Shown piece after piece: positions 1-7,581 of a stretch of 28,853 nucleotides of DNA. A program made the position numbers and the translations under genes. How positions within the stretch are numbered: position 1 is the stretch's first letter; each line of letters opens with the position of its first letter. The notes beneath the pieces are model-generated. The model was not told the DNA's origin. It worked only from the letters and a program-made list of their open reading frames with translations, and did not search any database. This DNA comes from an uncultured Negativicutes bacterium (lineage in GTDB: Bacteria > Bacillota > Negativicutes > Acidaminococcales > Acidaminococcaceae): contig CALAZX010000116.1 of the NCBI GenBank assembly GCA_937926555.1, positions 1 through 28,853 of the forward strand. Direction: 5' to 3'.

Positions 1-100
1 CTTCCGTATTTGTATCTGTATATTATACTTTTATATTGTACATAAGGACATTTTCACTTCTTCGTGTTTTTAAAACACACTTGTCCTTTTCCAGTGTAAG

Positions 101-134
101 TAAAAATACCCATAACCGGATGGTCATGGGTATT
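101..134 (-). terminator. Intrinsic terminator after parB
   Basis: On the minus strand a 9-bp stem (AATACCCAT at 134-126 pairing with ATGGGTATT at 113-105) is followed at once by a T-run (106-102). It lies about 57 bases past the parB stop, so it ends the parA-parB transcript. The remaining 1-100 is AT-rich. It holds a small inverted repeat (GTGTTTT/AAAACAC at 64-78) and no gene that I can support. Confidence 0.85.
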
Positions 135-190
135 CTGTAACTTATTTTATTTTTTCCGTATGGGCGGGCTCTCCTTGTCGGAGATGACCG

Positions 191-1252
191 TCATACATGG
201 AGTTTCTTCGGTTTCCGGTCCTTCTTCACCGGTGCGGCGGGTTTCGTCTCCTGACCCCGCAGCAGCTCGCAGATACGCTCCAGGTCCTCCGGGGAGTAGA
301 AGTCGATCTCGATCCGGCCCACGTTGTCGTTCTTGCGGCTGATCCGCACTTTGGTCCCCAGATAGGAGATCAGCGCATCCTCGAACCGGCTGTAGTGGAC
401 ATCCGGTTCCGGCGTGTCTTTCCGGCGGTCCTTGCCGCTGTCATCCTTCTTCTTATGGTCCTCCTGCTTCCCTGAGGGATCCTCACCGGGGGCGGCGGGG
501 ATTTCCGGCGTGATCACCGGCACTTCCCGGAGGGCCACTTTGCCGTCCACCACTTCCAGGGAACCGCCGTCTTTCAGGGTCTTCACCACCGTCTCCACGG
601 TACGGGCGCTCCAGTCGTTCTCCACCACGGCTTCCGCCACCTGTTTCTGCTGTGCCTTGTCGGTGAGGGCCAGCACCGGACGCATCTGTCCGGCGGTGAC
701 TTTCTCCCGGGCCACCAGTTTCTGCAGGTCGGAGGGCAGGTTCAGCATCCGCAGCAGGTTGGCCACGGCGGCGCGGCTGCGGCCCAGCTTCTTCGCCACC
801 TTGTCCTGGGTGTAGCCGCAGCTGTCCATCAGATCGCGGATGGCTTTGGCCTCGTCGATGGGGTTCAGGTCATGGCGCTGGATGTTCTCCACCAGGGCCA
901 GTTCCCGCATCTCCCGCTCGTCATACTCACGGACCAGCACGGGCACCGTCTTCAGTTTCGCCTGTTTCGCCGCCCGGAGCCGGCGCTCGCCGGCCACCAG
1001 CTCGTAGTTCAGGCCTTTCTTCCGCACAATCAGGGGCTGGATGATGCCATGCTCTCTGATGGAATCCGCCAGCTCCGTCAGCCGCTCCTTGCTGAACACT
1101 TTACGGGGCTGCCAGGGGTTGGGGGTGATGCTCCCCACGGGGACCTCGATGGCCCCCTTCCCGCCGTCGTTGTCCGGCAGCGCTTCCTCATACTGGGTGC
1201 TGCTGGAGGAGAGAAGATCGCTCAGCCCTTTTCCCAGACCTCGTTTACTCAT
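191..1252 (-). CDS. parB: Chromosome-partitioning protein ParB (Spo0J type)
   Basis: ParB is a CTP-dependent DNA clamp that loads at parS sites, spreads, recruits SMC and stimulates the ParA ATPase. The 353-residue protein has a basic ParA-interacting N-terminus (KRGLGKGL, residues 3-10). The CTP-binding domain carries QPR near 48-50, GERRLRAA at 88-95 and ENIQR at 122-126. A helix-turn-helix lies near 147-170, followed by a charged linker (about 250-290) and the C-terminal dimerisation domain. The ATG overlaps the 3' end of parA by 8 bases, with an AGGAGG-like ribosome site inside parA, so the two are translationally coupled. It is the last gene before the terminator at 101-134. Its paralogue Noc is encoded two genes upstream. 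The ParB assignment rests on the adjacent ParA and the typical N- and C-termini. Confidence 0.95.
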   Translation of the reverse strand: MSKRGLGKGLSDLLSSSSTQYEEALPDNDGGKGAIEVPVGSITPNPWQPRKVFSKERLTELADSIREHGIIQPLIVRKKGLNYELVAGERRLRAAKQAKLKTVPVLVREYDEREMRELALVENIQRHDLNPIDEAKAIRDLMDSCGYTQDKVAKKLGRSRAAVANLLRMLNLPSDLQKLVAREKVTAGQMRPVLALTDKAQQKQVAEAVVENDWSARTVETVVKTLKDGGSLEVVDGKVALREVPVITPEIPAAPGEDPSGKQEDHKKKDDSGKDRRKDTPEPDVHYSRFEDALISYLGTKVRISRKNDNVGRIEIDFYSPEDLERICELLRGQETKPAAPVKKDRKPKKLHV

Positions 1253-2006
1253 CTCCCACTACCTCCTTGGCCAGCTCCTGGTACAGCTCCGCCCCTTTGG
1301 AACGGGGATCGTAGACTATGATGGGCTGCCCGTGGCTGGGCGCCTCGCTGAGCCGCACGTTCCGGGTGATGATGGTGCTGTACATCTTCGCCTCGAAGAA
1401 CTTCTTCACTTCGGACACCACATCCTCCGCCAGATTGGTGCGGGCGTCGAACATGGTCATGACCACGCCTTCCAGCTTCAGGGCGGGGTTCAGGTTCCGC
1501 TGCACCAGCTGGATGGTGTTCATCAGCATGCTGACGCCTTCCAGGGCGTAGTACTCACACTGTACGGGAATCATCACGGAACTGGCCGCGGTGAGGGCGT
1601 TGATGGTCAGGACGCCCAGAGAGGGAGGGCAGTCGATAATCACATAGTCGTAATCGTGTTTCACCCGTTCCAGAGCGTTTTTCAGCCGGTTCTCCCGGCT
1701 CATCATGTTCACCAGCTCAATCTCGGCGCCGGCCAGATTGATGGTGGCGGGGATGATGGAGAGGTTCTCAAACTCCGTCTCCACGATGGCGTCTCTTGCC
1801 GGCACGTCGTTCACCAGCAGGTCGTAGATGCTCTTCTTCACATCACGCTTGTCCAGCCCCAGACCGCTGGTGGCGTTGCCCTGGGGGTCGGAATCCACCA
1901 GCAGGACCTTGCGGCCCAGCTGGGCCAGACATGCCGACAGATTCACGGCCGTGGTGGTTTTTCCCACGCCGCCTTTCTGGTTCGCTAACGCAATCACTTT
2001 TACCAC
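1245..2006 (-). CDS. parA: Chromosome-partitioning ATPase ParA (Soj)
   Basis: This is a deviant Walker-type ATPase that binds DNA as an ATP dimer and works with ParB in origin segregation. In Bacillus its homologue Soj also controls DnaA. The 253-residue protein opens with a deviant Walker A motif KGGVGKTT (residues 11-18), has the DSDPQGN switch near 38-44 and an IIDCPPS Walker B near 123-129, all typical of Soj. The start codon is GTG at 2006, six bases after a GGGAGGGG ribosome site; no ATG is better placed. Its 3' end overlaps parB. Upstream lies the DnaA-box cluster at 2047-2232, so its transcription may be influenced by DnaA (inference). Confidence 0.96.
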   Translation of the reverse strand: MVKVIALANQKGGVGKTTTAVNLSACLAQLGRKVLLVDSDPQGNATSGLGLDKRDVKKSIYDLLVNDVPARDAIVETEFENLSIIPATINLAGAEIELVNMMSRENRLKNALERVKHDYDYVIIDCPPSLGVLTINALTAASSVMIPVQCEYYALEGVSMLMNTIQLVQRNLNPALKLEGVVMTMFDARTNLAEDVVSEVKKFFEAKMYSTIITRNVRLSEAPSHGQPIIVYDPRSKGAELYQELAKEVVGDE

Positions 2007-2046
2007 AATATACCCCTCCCGATTATCCTGATCCGTACTTCAATAG

Positions 2047-2232
2047 TTATCTACAGACTGTTGATAATTATGCATTTCAGTTATCCCGATTATCCACATC
2101 ATGGAATCCGGCTTTCTGCGGTCATCCACAAAGTTATCCACAGGACTTATCCACATTGTACACATGTTTATCCACAGAAAAATGTGGATAAGTGGGTAAT
2201 TCCTGTTGAAAACCTGTGTTTTTTGTGGAAAA
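2047..2232. other. DnaA-box cluster between parA and noc (origin element candidate)
   Basis: Five perfect copies of the 9-base DnaA box are present: TTATCCACA at 2090-2098, 2134-2142, 2147-2155 and 2168-2176, and TGTGGATAA at 2183-2191. One-mismatch copies lie at 2047-2055, 2122-2130 and 2224-2232. The boxes at 2168 and 2183 form an inverted pair six bases apart. The left flank (2026-2085) is AT-rich. This is the densest box cluster in the window, denser than those beside dnaA. It could be part of a split oriC, a DnaA-titration site or a DnaA-controlled promoter region. The whole parA-noc gap has no coding sequence I can support. Confidence 0.85.
2067..2096 (-). promoter_or_regulatory. Possible parAB promoter overlapping a DnaA box
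   Basis: On the minus strand TGGATA (2096-2091) and CATAAT (2072-2067) are 18 bases apart and give a leader of about 54 bases before the parA GTG. The -35 lies inside the perfect DnaA box at 2090-2098, the same arrangement as at dnaA. Each hexamer is only a partial match, so this is tentative. Confidence 0.3.
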
Positions 2233-2255
2233 GCAGCGAAAACAGCCGCTTTTCC
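2227..2255. terminator. Hairpin downstream of noc
   Basis: GGAAAAGCAGC (2227-2237) pairs with GCCGCTTTTCC (2245-2255) over 11 bp with one mismatch or wobble, depending on strand, and a 7-base loop. It sits 12 bases past the noc stop. There is no clean T-run after it on the minus strand, so it may be a weak terminator, an RNA-end stabiliser, or a structure belonging to the DnaA-box region. Confidence 0.4.
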
Positions 2256-2266
2256 GATTTAATCCG

Positions 2267-3145
2267 TTAAAACTGCTTCAACGGCGTTTTGCGTTTTTTC
2301 ACCGCGTTCTCGATGCGCAGGGTGACAATCACGTCGTCCCCCTGGATCTCCTGCTCCATGCTGGCGGCGATGCCGGAGCTTTTCGCCGTGGTCATCACCT
2401 GCTTGATGCTGTTCAGGTAGATCCGCACATCGTTGGCGATGATGATACGGGGTTTCTTCTTCTTCAGCTTGCCGCTTTCGGCCAGGAGCTTCTCCACACG
2501 GGCCTCGGTCTGACGGACATTGAGTCCCTCTTTCAGCACCTTCTCCAGCACTTCCAGCTGCTGCTTCCCGTCATCCAGTTTCAGCAGCGCTCTGGCGTGG
2601 CGCTCGGTGAGCTCCCCTTCCCAGAGGACTTTCCGCACCTCCGGGGAGAGCCGCAGCAGCCGCAGCTTGTTGGCGATGGTGGACTGTTTCTTGCCCACCC
2701 GGGCTGCCATGGACTCCTGGGTGAGATGGAAGGTGTTCATCAGTTTCTCGTAGCCTTCCGCCTCCTCCAGGAAATGGAGGTCCCGGCGCTGCAGATTCTC
2801 GATCATGGCGATCTCCGCGATCTGCTGGGTGGTGTATTCGCTGATGATCACGGGAACCGTTTCCAGCCCGGCCAGGGTAGAGGCTCTCAGTCTGCGCTCT
2901 CCGGCGATGAGGATGTAGTTCCCGTCCTCTCCGGGAGCCACCAGCAAGGGCTGCAGCACGCCGTACTGTCTGATGGAGTCAGACAGCTCCTCCAGCGCCT
3001 CCGGCTCAAACTCCTTGCGGGGCTGGTAGGGGTTGGGGATGACCCGGGTCAGGGGAACCTGGACCACTTTCACGTCTGTATTCTTCTGTCCCTGTTCCGC
3101 CAGGGTTTCCACATTCAAATCCTTAAATCCGTCGAGCACGTTCAT
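2267..3145 (-). CDS. noc: Nucleoid occlusion protein Noc (ParB paralogue)
   Basis: Noc is a ParB-family CTPase that binds its own DNA sites and, at the membrane, blocks cell division over the chromosome. The 292-residue protein has the family's CTP-binding fold (QPR near 41-43, GERRLRAS at 82-89, ENLQR at 116-120). Its helix-turn-helix reads GKKQSTIANKLRLLRL, closer to Noc than to Spo0J. It lacks the ParA-interacting KRGLGKGL start seen in parB here. The N-terminus (MNVLDGFKDL) could form a short amphipathic helix like the membrane anchor of known Noc proteins (inference). The position between rsmG and parA is the classical noc site. A GGAAGGAAG ribosome site precedes the ATG. A second ParB is the alternative reading. 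Confidence 0.88.
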   Translation of the reverse strand: MNVLDGFKDLNVETLAEQGQKNTDVKVVQVPLTRVIPNPYQPRKEFEPEALEELSDSIRQYGVLQPLLVAPGEDGNYILIAGERRLRASTLAGLETVPVIISEYTTQQIAEIAMIENLQRRDLHFLEEAEGYEKLMNTFHLTQESMAARVGKKQSTIANKLRLLRLSPEVRKVLWEGELTERHARALLKLDDGKQQLEVLEKVLKEGLNVRQTEARVEKLLAESGKLKKKKPRIIIANDVRIYLNSIKQVMTTAKSSGIAASMEQEIQGDDVIVTLRIENAVKKRKTPLKQF

Positions 3146-3179
3146 CTTCCTTCCTGCGAGCGGTTTTCATGTATCTTAT

Positions 3180-3208
3180 ATTTTACCATAAAACATCTGT
3201 TCCTGCAT
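3180..3208 (-). promoter_or_regulatory. Possible noc promoter (extended -10)
   Basis: On the minus strand TGGTAAAAT, an extended -10 (TAAAAT at 3185-3180), lies about 35 bases upstream of the noc start in the 84-base rsmG-noc gap. The -35 region (3208-3203) is a poor match, so the call rests on the -10 alone. Confidence 0.35.
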
Positions 3209-3229
3209 AAAAATAGGATTTCACGCGGT

Positions 3230-3964
3230 TCAGGAGCCCAGGGGATTCTTGTTGGGCGTACCGGCTTTCCGGGGATAGGCGCCGGGGGTGTCCCTGACCT
3301 TCCGGATCCATACCAGGGCCCGTCCGTCGTCCAGTCCCGGCAGTTTCGCCGGCTCCACTTTCACGATGCGTCCGCCCAGGATGGCCAGAGCCTTCTCCGC
3401 CTCCTGGATCTCCTCCTGGTAGCGGCTGCCTTTCAAGGCGATGAACATGCCGCCTTTCCTTGCGAAGGGCAGGCAGTACTCCGCCAACACGGAGAGCCGT
3501 GCCACCGCCCGGGCGGTGACGATGTCGTACTTGCCCCGGAAGGCCTTGTTCCGTCCGCCCTCCTCGGCCCGCAGATGCTCACAGCGGATGTCCGTGAGGC
3601 CCAGCCGTTCAATCACATCCTCCAGGAACCGCAGCCGTTTGGCCAGGGAGTCCAGCAGGACCACCTTCAGGTCCGGGCAGTAGATTTTCAGGGGGATGCC
3701 GGGGAATCCGGCGCCGGTGCCCACGTCAATCAGGGTCTTGCCGCTGAACCGGTCCGGGTCGCAGGCCGTGAGGCAGTCGATGAAATGCTTCACCGCCACG
3801 TCCTCGGGACTGGTGAGGGCCGTCAGGTTCATCACCTTGTTGGTCTCCACCAGCATATCGTAATAGATGCCGAACTGCTCCAGCTGTTCCGGGGTGAAGG
3901 ACAGACCCGCCTCTTTCCCCCGTTCCTCCAGGATGGCAAGGCACTGTGCCGCCGCTTCCGTCAT
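3230..3964 (-). CDS. rsmG: 16S rRNA (guanine-527-N7)-methyltransferase RsmG
   Basis: RsmG uses S-adenosylmethionine to make m7G527 in 16S rRNA. Loss of the enzyme gives low-level streptomycin resistance in several bacteria. The 244-residue protein has the SAM-binding motif DVGTGAGFPG (80-89), the KRLRFLEDV helix after the second strand, and the conserved TARAVA and ALKG segments. It is slightly longer than usual because of a loose C-terminal tail after the final strand. Its ATG overlaps the mnmG stop as ATGA, so it is coupled to mnmG in the common mnmE-mnmG-rsmG order. Confidence 0.96.
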   Translation of the reverse strand: MTEAAAQCLAILEERGKEAGLSFTPEQLEQFGIYYDMLVETNKVMNLTALTSPEDVAVKHFIDCLTACDPDRFSGKTLIDVGTGAGFPGIPLKIYCPDLKVVLLDSLAKRLRFLEDVIERLGLTDIRCEHLRAEEGGRNKAFRGKYDIVTARAVARLSVLAEYCLPFARKGGMFIALKGSRYQEEIQEAEKALAILGGRIVKVEPAKLPGLDDGRALVWIRKVRDTPGAYPRKAGTPNKNPLGS

Positions 3965-5844
3965 GACTCTTCCTCCTCTTTCCGTTTCCGCGCCTCCAGG
4001 GCGATCATCAGCACGCCGATGTCCGACGGGGATACGCCGGATATGCGGGACGCCTGGCCCAGGGAGTCGGGTTTCACCTTCTCCAGTTTCTCGATGGCCT
4101 CCAGGGACAGCTCCTTGATGGCACGGTAGGCGAAATCCGCCGGGATGCGCTTGTTCTCCAGACGGAGAGCCTTCTCCACCGCCTGGCGCTGCTTCTGGAT
4201 GTAGCCTTCATATTTAGCCTGTATCTCCACCTGCTCCTCCACCACCGGGGATACCCGGGGCAGGTCGAACATGGCCTGCAGCTTCTCATAGGTCAGGCCG
4301 TGCCGGCGCAGGAGTGTCATCATGTTGACGCCCGTCTTCAGGGGCGCGGTGCCGGCTTCCGCCAGCTTCCGGTTCACTTCCTCCGTGGGGGATACCTTGG
4401 TCTTCTCCAGGGTGTGGATGAGCCGTTCAATGGCGCTGCGCTTCTCCGTGAAGGCTGACCAGCGGTCATCATTGACCAGTCCCAGCTCCCGGCCTTTCTC
4501 CGTCAGGCGCAGGTCGGCGTTGTCCTGCCGCAGCAGCAGCCGGTACTCCGCCCGGGAGGTCATCATCCGGTAGGGCTCGGTGGTCCCCTTGGTCACCAGG
4601 TCGTCGATGAGGACGCCGATGTAGGCGTCGCTCCGTCCCAGCACCAGGGCCTCCTGGCCCCGGATCTTGCGGACGGCGTTGATGCCCGCCACCAGACCCT
4701 GGGCGGCGGCCTCCTCGTAGCCGCTGGTGCCGTTGGACTGGCCGGCGGAGAAGAGTCCGCTGATATGCTGGTGCTCCAGGGAGGATTTCAGCTGCAGGGG
4801 GTCCAGGCAGTCATAGTCGATGGCGTAGCCGGGACGCATCATCTTCACGTTCTCCAGGCCGGGGATGGTCTGCATGAACTGGATCTGGACATGGGCCGGC
4901 AGGGAGGAGGACATGCCCTGGACATACATCTCCGCCGTGTTGCGGCCTTCCGGCTCGATGAAGAGCTGGTGGCGGTCCTTGTCCTTGAAACGGATCAGCT
5001 TGGACTCGATGGAGGGGCAGTATCTCGGACCCACCCCTTCCACCAGGCCGTTGAACATGCCGGAGAGCTTCAGGTTCTCCCTGATGATCTCGTGGGTCCG
5101 GGGATTGGTGTAGGTCAGCCAGCAGGGCACCTGGTCACGCTCGGTCACCGGGCTCATATAGGAGAAGTTCCGCAGCTGGGGGTCGCCCTCCTGGATCTGC
5201 ATCTTGCTGAAATCCAGGCTGCGGCGGTCCACACGGGCCGGGGTGCCGGTCTTGAAGCGCATCAGTTCCACGCCGCACTCCAGCAGGGAGCCGGAGAGCT
5301 TGTTGGCGCTGCGCAGCCCGTTGGGACCGGAGGAGTAGCTGAAATCGCCGTAGACGATCTGGCCCCGGAGATAGGTGCCGGTGGCCAGGATCACGCAGCT
5401 GGCCTCGTAGACCTCGCCGGTCTCGGCCTCCACGCCCACCACCTGGTCATTGCGCACCAGGAGCTTGTCGATCATCACCTGCATCACGTCCAGGTTCTCC
5501 TGGCTCTCCACCACCTGCTTCATCAGCACGTGGTACAGGGGCTTGTCCTCCTGGGCACGGAGGGAATGGACCGCATAGCCCTTCCCCGTGTTCAGCATCC
5601 GCATCTGGATGCAGGCCAGGTCGGCGCTGAGACCCATCTGGCCTCCCAGCGCGTCAATCTCCGCCACCAGCTGCCCCTTGGCGCTTCCTCCGATGGAGGG
5701 GTTGCAGGGCATCAGGGCGATATTGTCCAGGGACAGGGTGGCCAGCAGCGTCTTGCAGCCAAGACGCGCGGAAGCCAGTGCGGCCTCCACGCCGGCGTGA
5801 CCCGCCCCCACTACTACTACATCATAAGAACCTGCTATAATCAC
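3961..5844 (-). CDS. mnmG: tRNA uridine-34 carboxymethylaminomethyl synthesis protein MnmG (GidA)
   Basis: MnmG is the FAD-dependent partner of MnmE. Together they use a folate-derived carbon and glycine or ammonium to modify wobble uridine 34 of tRNAs that read split codon boxes. The 627 residues are full length. GAGHAG (13-18) is the FAD-binding loop, and NPSIGG and the later GTSGYEEAAAQG segment are family hallmarks. The C-terminal helical domain binds MnmE. The start is GTG at 5844, preceded by an AGAGG site. In the 121-base gap to mnmE a GC-rich hairpin (5874-5893) lies in the RNA upstream of this start. It ends 29 bases before the GTG, so a regulatory role is possible but unproven. Confidence 0.96.
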   Translation of the reverse strand: MIIAGSYDVVVVGAGHAGVEAALASARLGCKTLLATLSLDNIALMPCNPSIGGSAKGQLVAEIDALGGQMGLSADLACIQMRMLNTGKGYAVHSLRAQEDKPLYHVLMKQVVESQENLDVMQVMIDKLLVRNDQVVGVEAETGEVYEASCVILATGTYLRGQIVYGDFSYSSGPNGLRSANKLSGSLLECGVELMRFKTGTPARVDRRSLDFSKMQIQEGDPQLRNFSYMSPVTERDQVPCWLTYTNPRTHEIIRENLKLSGMFNGLVEGVGPRYCPSIESKLIRFKDKDRHQLFIEPEGRNTAEMYVQGMSSSLPAHVQIQFMQTIPGLENVKMMRPGYAIDYDCLDPLQLKSSLEHQHISGLFSAGQSNGTSGYEEAAAQGLVAGINAVRKIRGQEALVLGRSDAYIGVLIDDLVTKGTTEPYRMMTSRAEYRLLLRQDNADLRLTEKGRELGLVNDDRWSAFTEKRSAIERLIHTLEKTKVSPTEEVNRKLAEAGTAPLKTGVNMMTLLRRHGLTYEKLQAMFDLPRVSPVVEEQVEIQAKYEGYIQKQRQAVEKALRLENKRIPADFAYRAIKELSLEAIEKLEKVKPDSLGQASRISGVSPSDIGVLMIALEARKRKEEEES

Positions 5845-5965
5845 CGTTCTAACCTCTTTTTACACTTATCCGCGCCGCCTCCGGGGAGACGGCCTGTTTT
5901 ATTTCAATCTATCATGCTTTTCCGCATGTTTTCTTTCATTTTCTTCTTTTACCGCATCTTTCCAC

Positions 5966-7348
5966 TTACTTGCCGATGCAGAACCGGGCGAAGATGTCGT
6001 TGAGGATCTCGTCCCGCACCGTCTCGCCGGTGATCTCCCCCATCAGGGTGAGAGCCCGGTCCACGTCGATGGTGAGGCAGTCGTAGGGGAGATGCCCCAC
6101 GGCGCCGTCCCGTGCCTCCTCCAGGCTTTCAGCCGCCTGGCGCAGCAGCTCAATCTGCCGCTCGTTCTGCAGGTAGGCGCCGTCGTTCAGGGCGCCATCC
6201 TGGCCGTAGACGTATTCACGGAGCCAGTCGGAGAGTTTCTCCATACCCTGTCCGGTGCGGGCGGACACCTCCATGACCCGGTCGGCGCCGAAACGCCGTT
6301 CCAGCTCGCGGACCGTGCCGCCGGACTCCAGGTCCGCCTTGTTCACCACGTAGAGGGCGTTCTTCCCCTCCACGGAGGCCAGGATCCGCTCGTCGTCCTC
6401 CGTCAGCGCCTGGGCGCCGTCCAGCACCACCAGCACCAGCTCGGCGTCGGCCAGCAGCTTGCGGCTGCGCTCCACGCCCATCTTCTCCACGAAGTCCTCC
6501 GTCTCCCGGATGCCCGCCGTGTCGGCCAGCAGCAGGGGAACCCCGCCGATGACCAGCTGCTCCTCGATGACGTCACGGGTGGTGCCGGCGTATTCCGACA
6601 CCAGGGCCCGCTCCTCCCGGAGGAGTTTATTCAGCAGGCTGGACTTGCCCACGTTGGGCCGTCCGGCAATCACCGTCCGAAGCCCCTCTTTCAGGATCCG
6701 GCCCGTATGGGCGCCGGCCAGGAGCTTCTCCGTGGCCTCCAGGGCCTTGCCGATGGCGCCGCTGACCTCGCTGTAGGTCACGTCTTCGATATCCTCCTCG
6801 GGATAGTCGATCACCGCCTCCAGATGGACGATCACGTCCTTCAGGGACTGGCGGATGGCCTTCAGATCGCGGGAGAGACCGCCCTCCTGCTGGCGCACCG
6901 CCAGTTTCAGGGCCGCCTCGCTGTGGGAGTTGATGATGTCCATGACGGACTCCGCCTGGACCAGGTCGATTCTTCCGTTGAGGAAAGCCCGCTTGGTGAA
7001 CTCCCCGGGCTCCGCCGCCCGGGCGCCGTTCTGCCAGGTGAGGGCCAGAATCTTCCGGAGGCTCTGCACGCCGCCGTGGCACTGGATCTCCACCACGTCC
7101 TCCGCGGTGTAGGAGCGGGGGCCTTTCATGTAGACCGCCATCACCTCGTCCACTTCCTCCCCCTCCCCGTCCAGCACATGGCCGTAGACCAGGGTATGGG
7201 AGGGATAGGACTCCAGGCTTCTGCCGGAGGCGGCCCTGAACAGCCGCTCCCCGATGGCCAGCGCTTCCGGACCGCTGAGCCGGACGATGCCCACGGCACC
7301 GCTTCCCAGGGCGGTGATCACCGCGCTGATTGTCTCTTCCTGTATCAT
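5966..7348 (-). CDS. mnmE: tRNA modification GTPase MnmE (TrmE)
   Basis: MnmE is a potassium-activated GTPase that works with MnmG on tRNA wobble uridine. The 460-residue protein has an N-terminal folate-binding domain (about 1-120). The G domain carries GRPNVGKS (229-236), TTRD (256-259), DTAG (276-279) and NKAD (336-339). The canonical C-terminus FCIGK provides the Cys used in tRNA modification. The ATG at 7348 follows a GGAGAAGGGGG ribosome site. It appears to be the first gene of mnmE-mnmG-rsmG, behind its own promoter region. Confidence 0.97.
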   Translation of the reverse strand: MIQEETISAVITALGSGAVGIVRLSGPEALAIGERLFRAASGRSLESYPSHTLVYGHVLDGEGEEVDEVMAVYMKGPRSYTAEDVVEIQCHGGVQSLRKILALTWQNGARAAEPGEFTKRAFLNGRIDLVQAESVMDIINSHSEAALKLAVRQQEGGLSRDLKAIRQSLKDVIVHLEAVIDYPEEDIEDVTYSEVSGAIGKALEATEKLLAGAHTGRILKEGLRTVIAGRPNVGKSSLLNKLLREERALVSEYAGTTRDVIEEQLVIGGVPLLLADTAGIRETEDFVEKMGVERSRKLLADAELVLVVLDGAQALTEDDERILASVEGKNALYVVNKADLESGGTVRELERRFGADRVMEVSARTGQGMEKLSDWLREYVYGQDGALNDGAYLQNERQIELLRQAAESLEEARDGAVGHLPYDCLTIDVDRALTLMGEITGETVRDEILNDIFARFCIGK

Positions 7349-7494
7349 ATGCGTCCCCCTTCTCCGTCACTTATCCAAGCGCGCCCCTCAGGCGCGTTCT
7401 CCTCTGTTTCCTTTATTTTATCGCGCACCGGTCGGCACGCTTCCACCGGTTTTCAGCCGTACCTTCCCGGTCAGGCTGTCATCCGTTTCTTTCT

Positions 7495-7500
7495 ATTATA
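7495..7500 (-). promoter_or_regulatory. Candidate -10 of the mnmE operon
   Basis: A perfect TATAAT on the minus strand (7500-7495) lies in the gap just past the jag terminator, about 147 bases before mnmE. No good -35 is visible at 16-18 bases. The implied leader contains a short GC-rich inverted repeat around 7380-7396. A new promoter is expected here because the strong terminator at 7534-7566 closes the upstream operon. Confidence 0.4.
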
Positions 7501-7533
7501 AACGGTACTGCGTTTTTAAGCAGTAAAATATTG

Positions 7534-7566
7534 AAAAAAACCCGGTAGCACGAAGGTACCGGGTTT
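7534..7566 (-). terminator. Intrinsic terminator of the rpmH-rnpA-yidD-yidC-jag operon
   Basis: On the minus strand AAACCCGGTA (7566-7557) pairs perfectly with TACCGGGTTT (7547-7538), with a 9-base loop. The stem runs directly into seven T residues (7540-7534). It lies 16 bases past the jag stop. Confidence 0.95.
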
Positions 7567-7581
7567 GAAAACGTCGTTATC

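Noticed and set aside
1653..1674. TGTTTCAC half-site resembling parS inside parA
   Set aside because: Only about 11 of 16 positions match the parS consensus, the other half is not symmetric, and it is within coding sequence.
3961..7348. Many long plus-strand frames opposite mnmG and mnmE
   Set aside because: They are antisense shadows of GC-rich coding sequence, rich in His/Leu/Gln/Val, with no domains.
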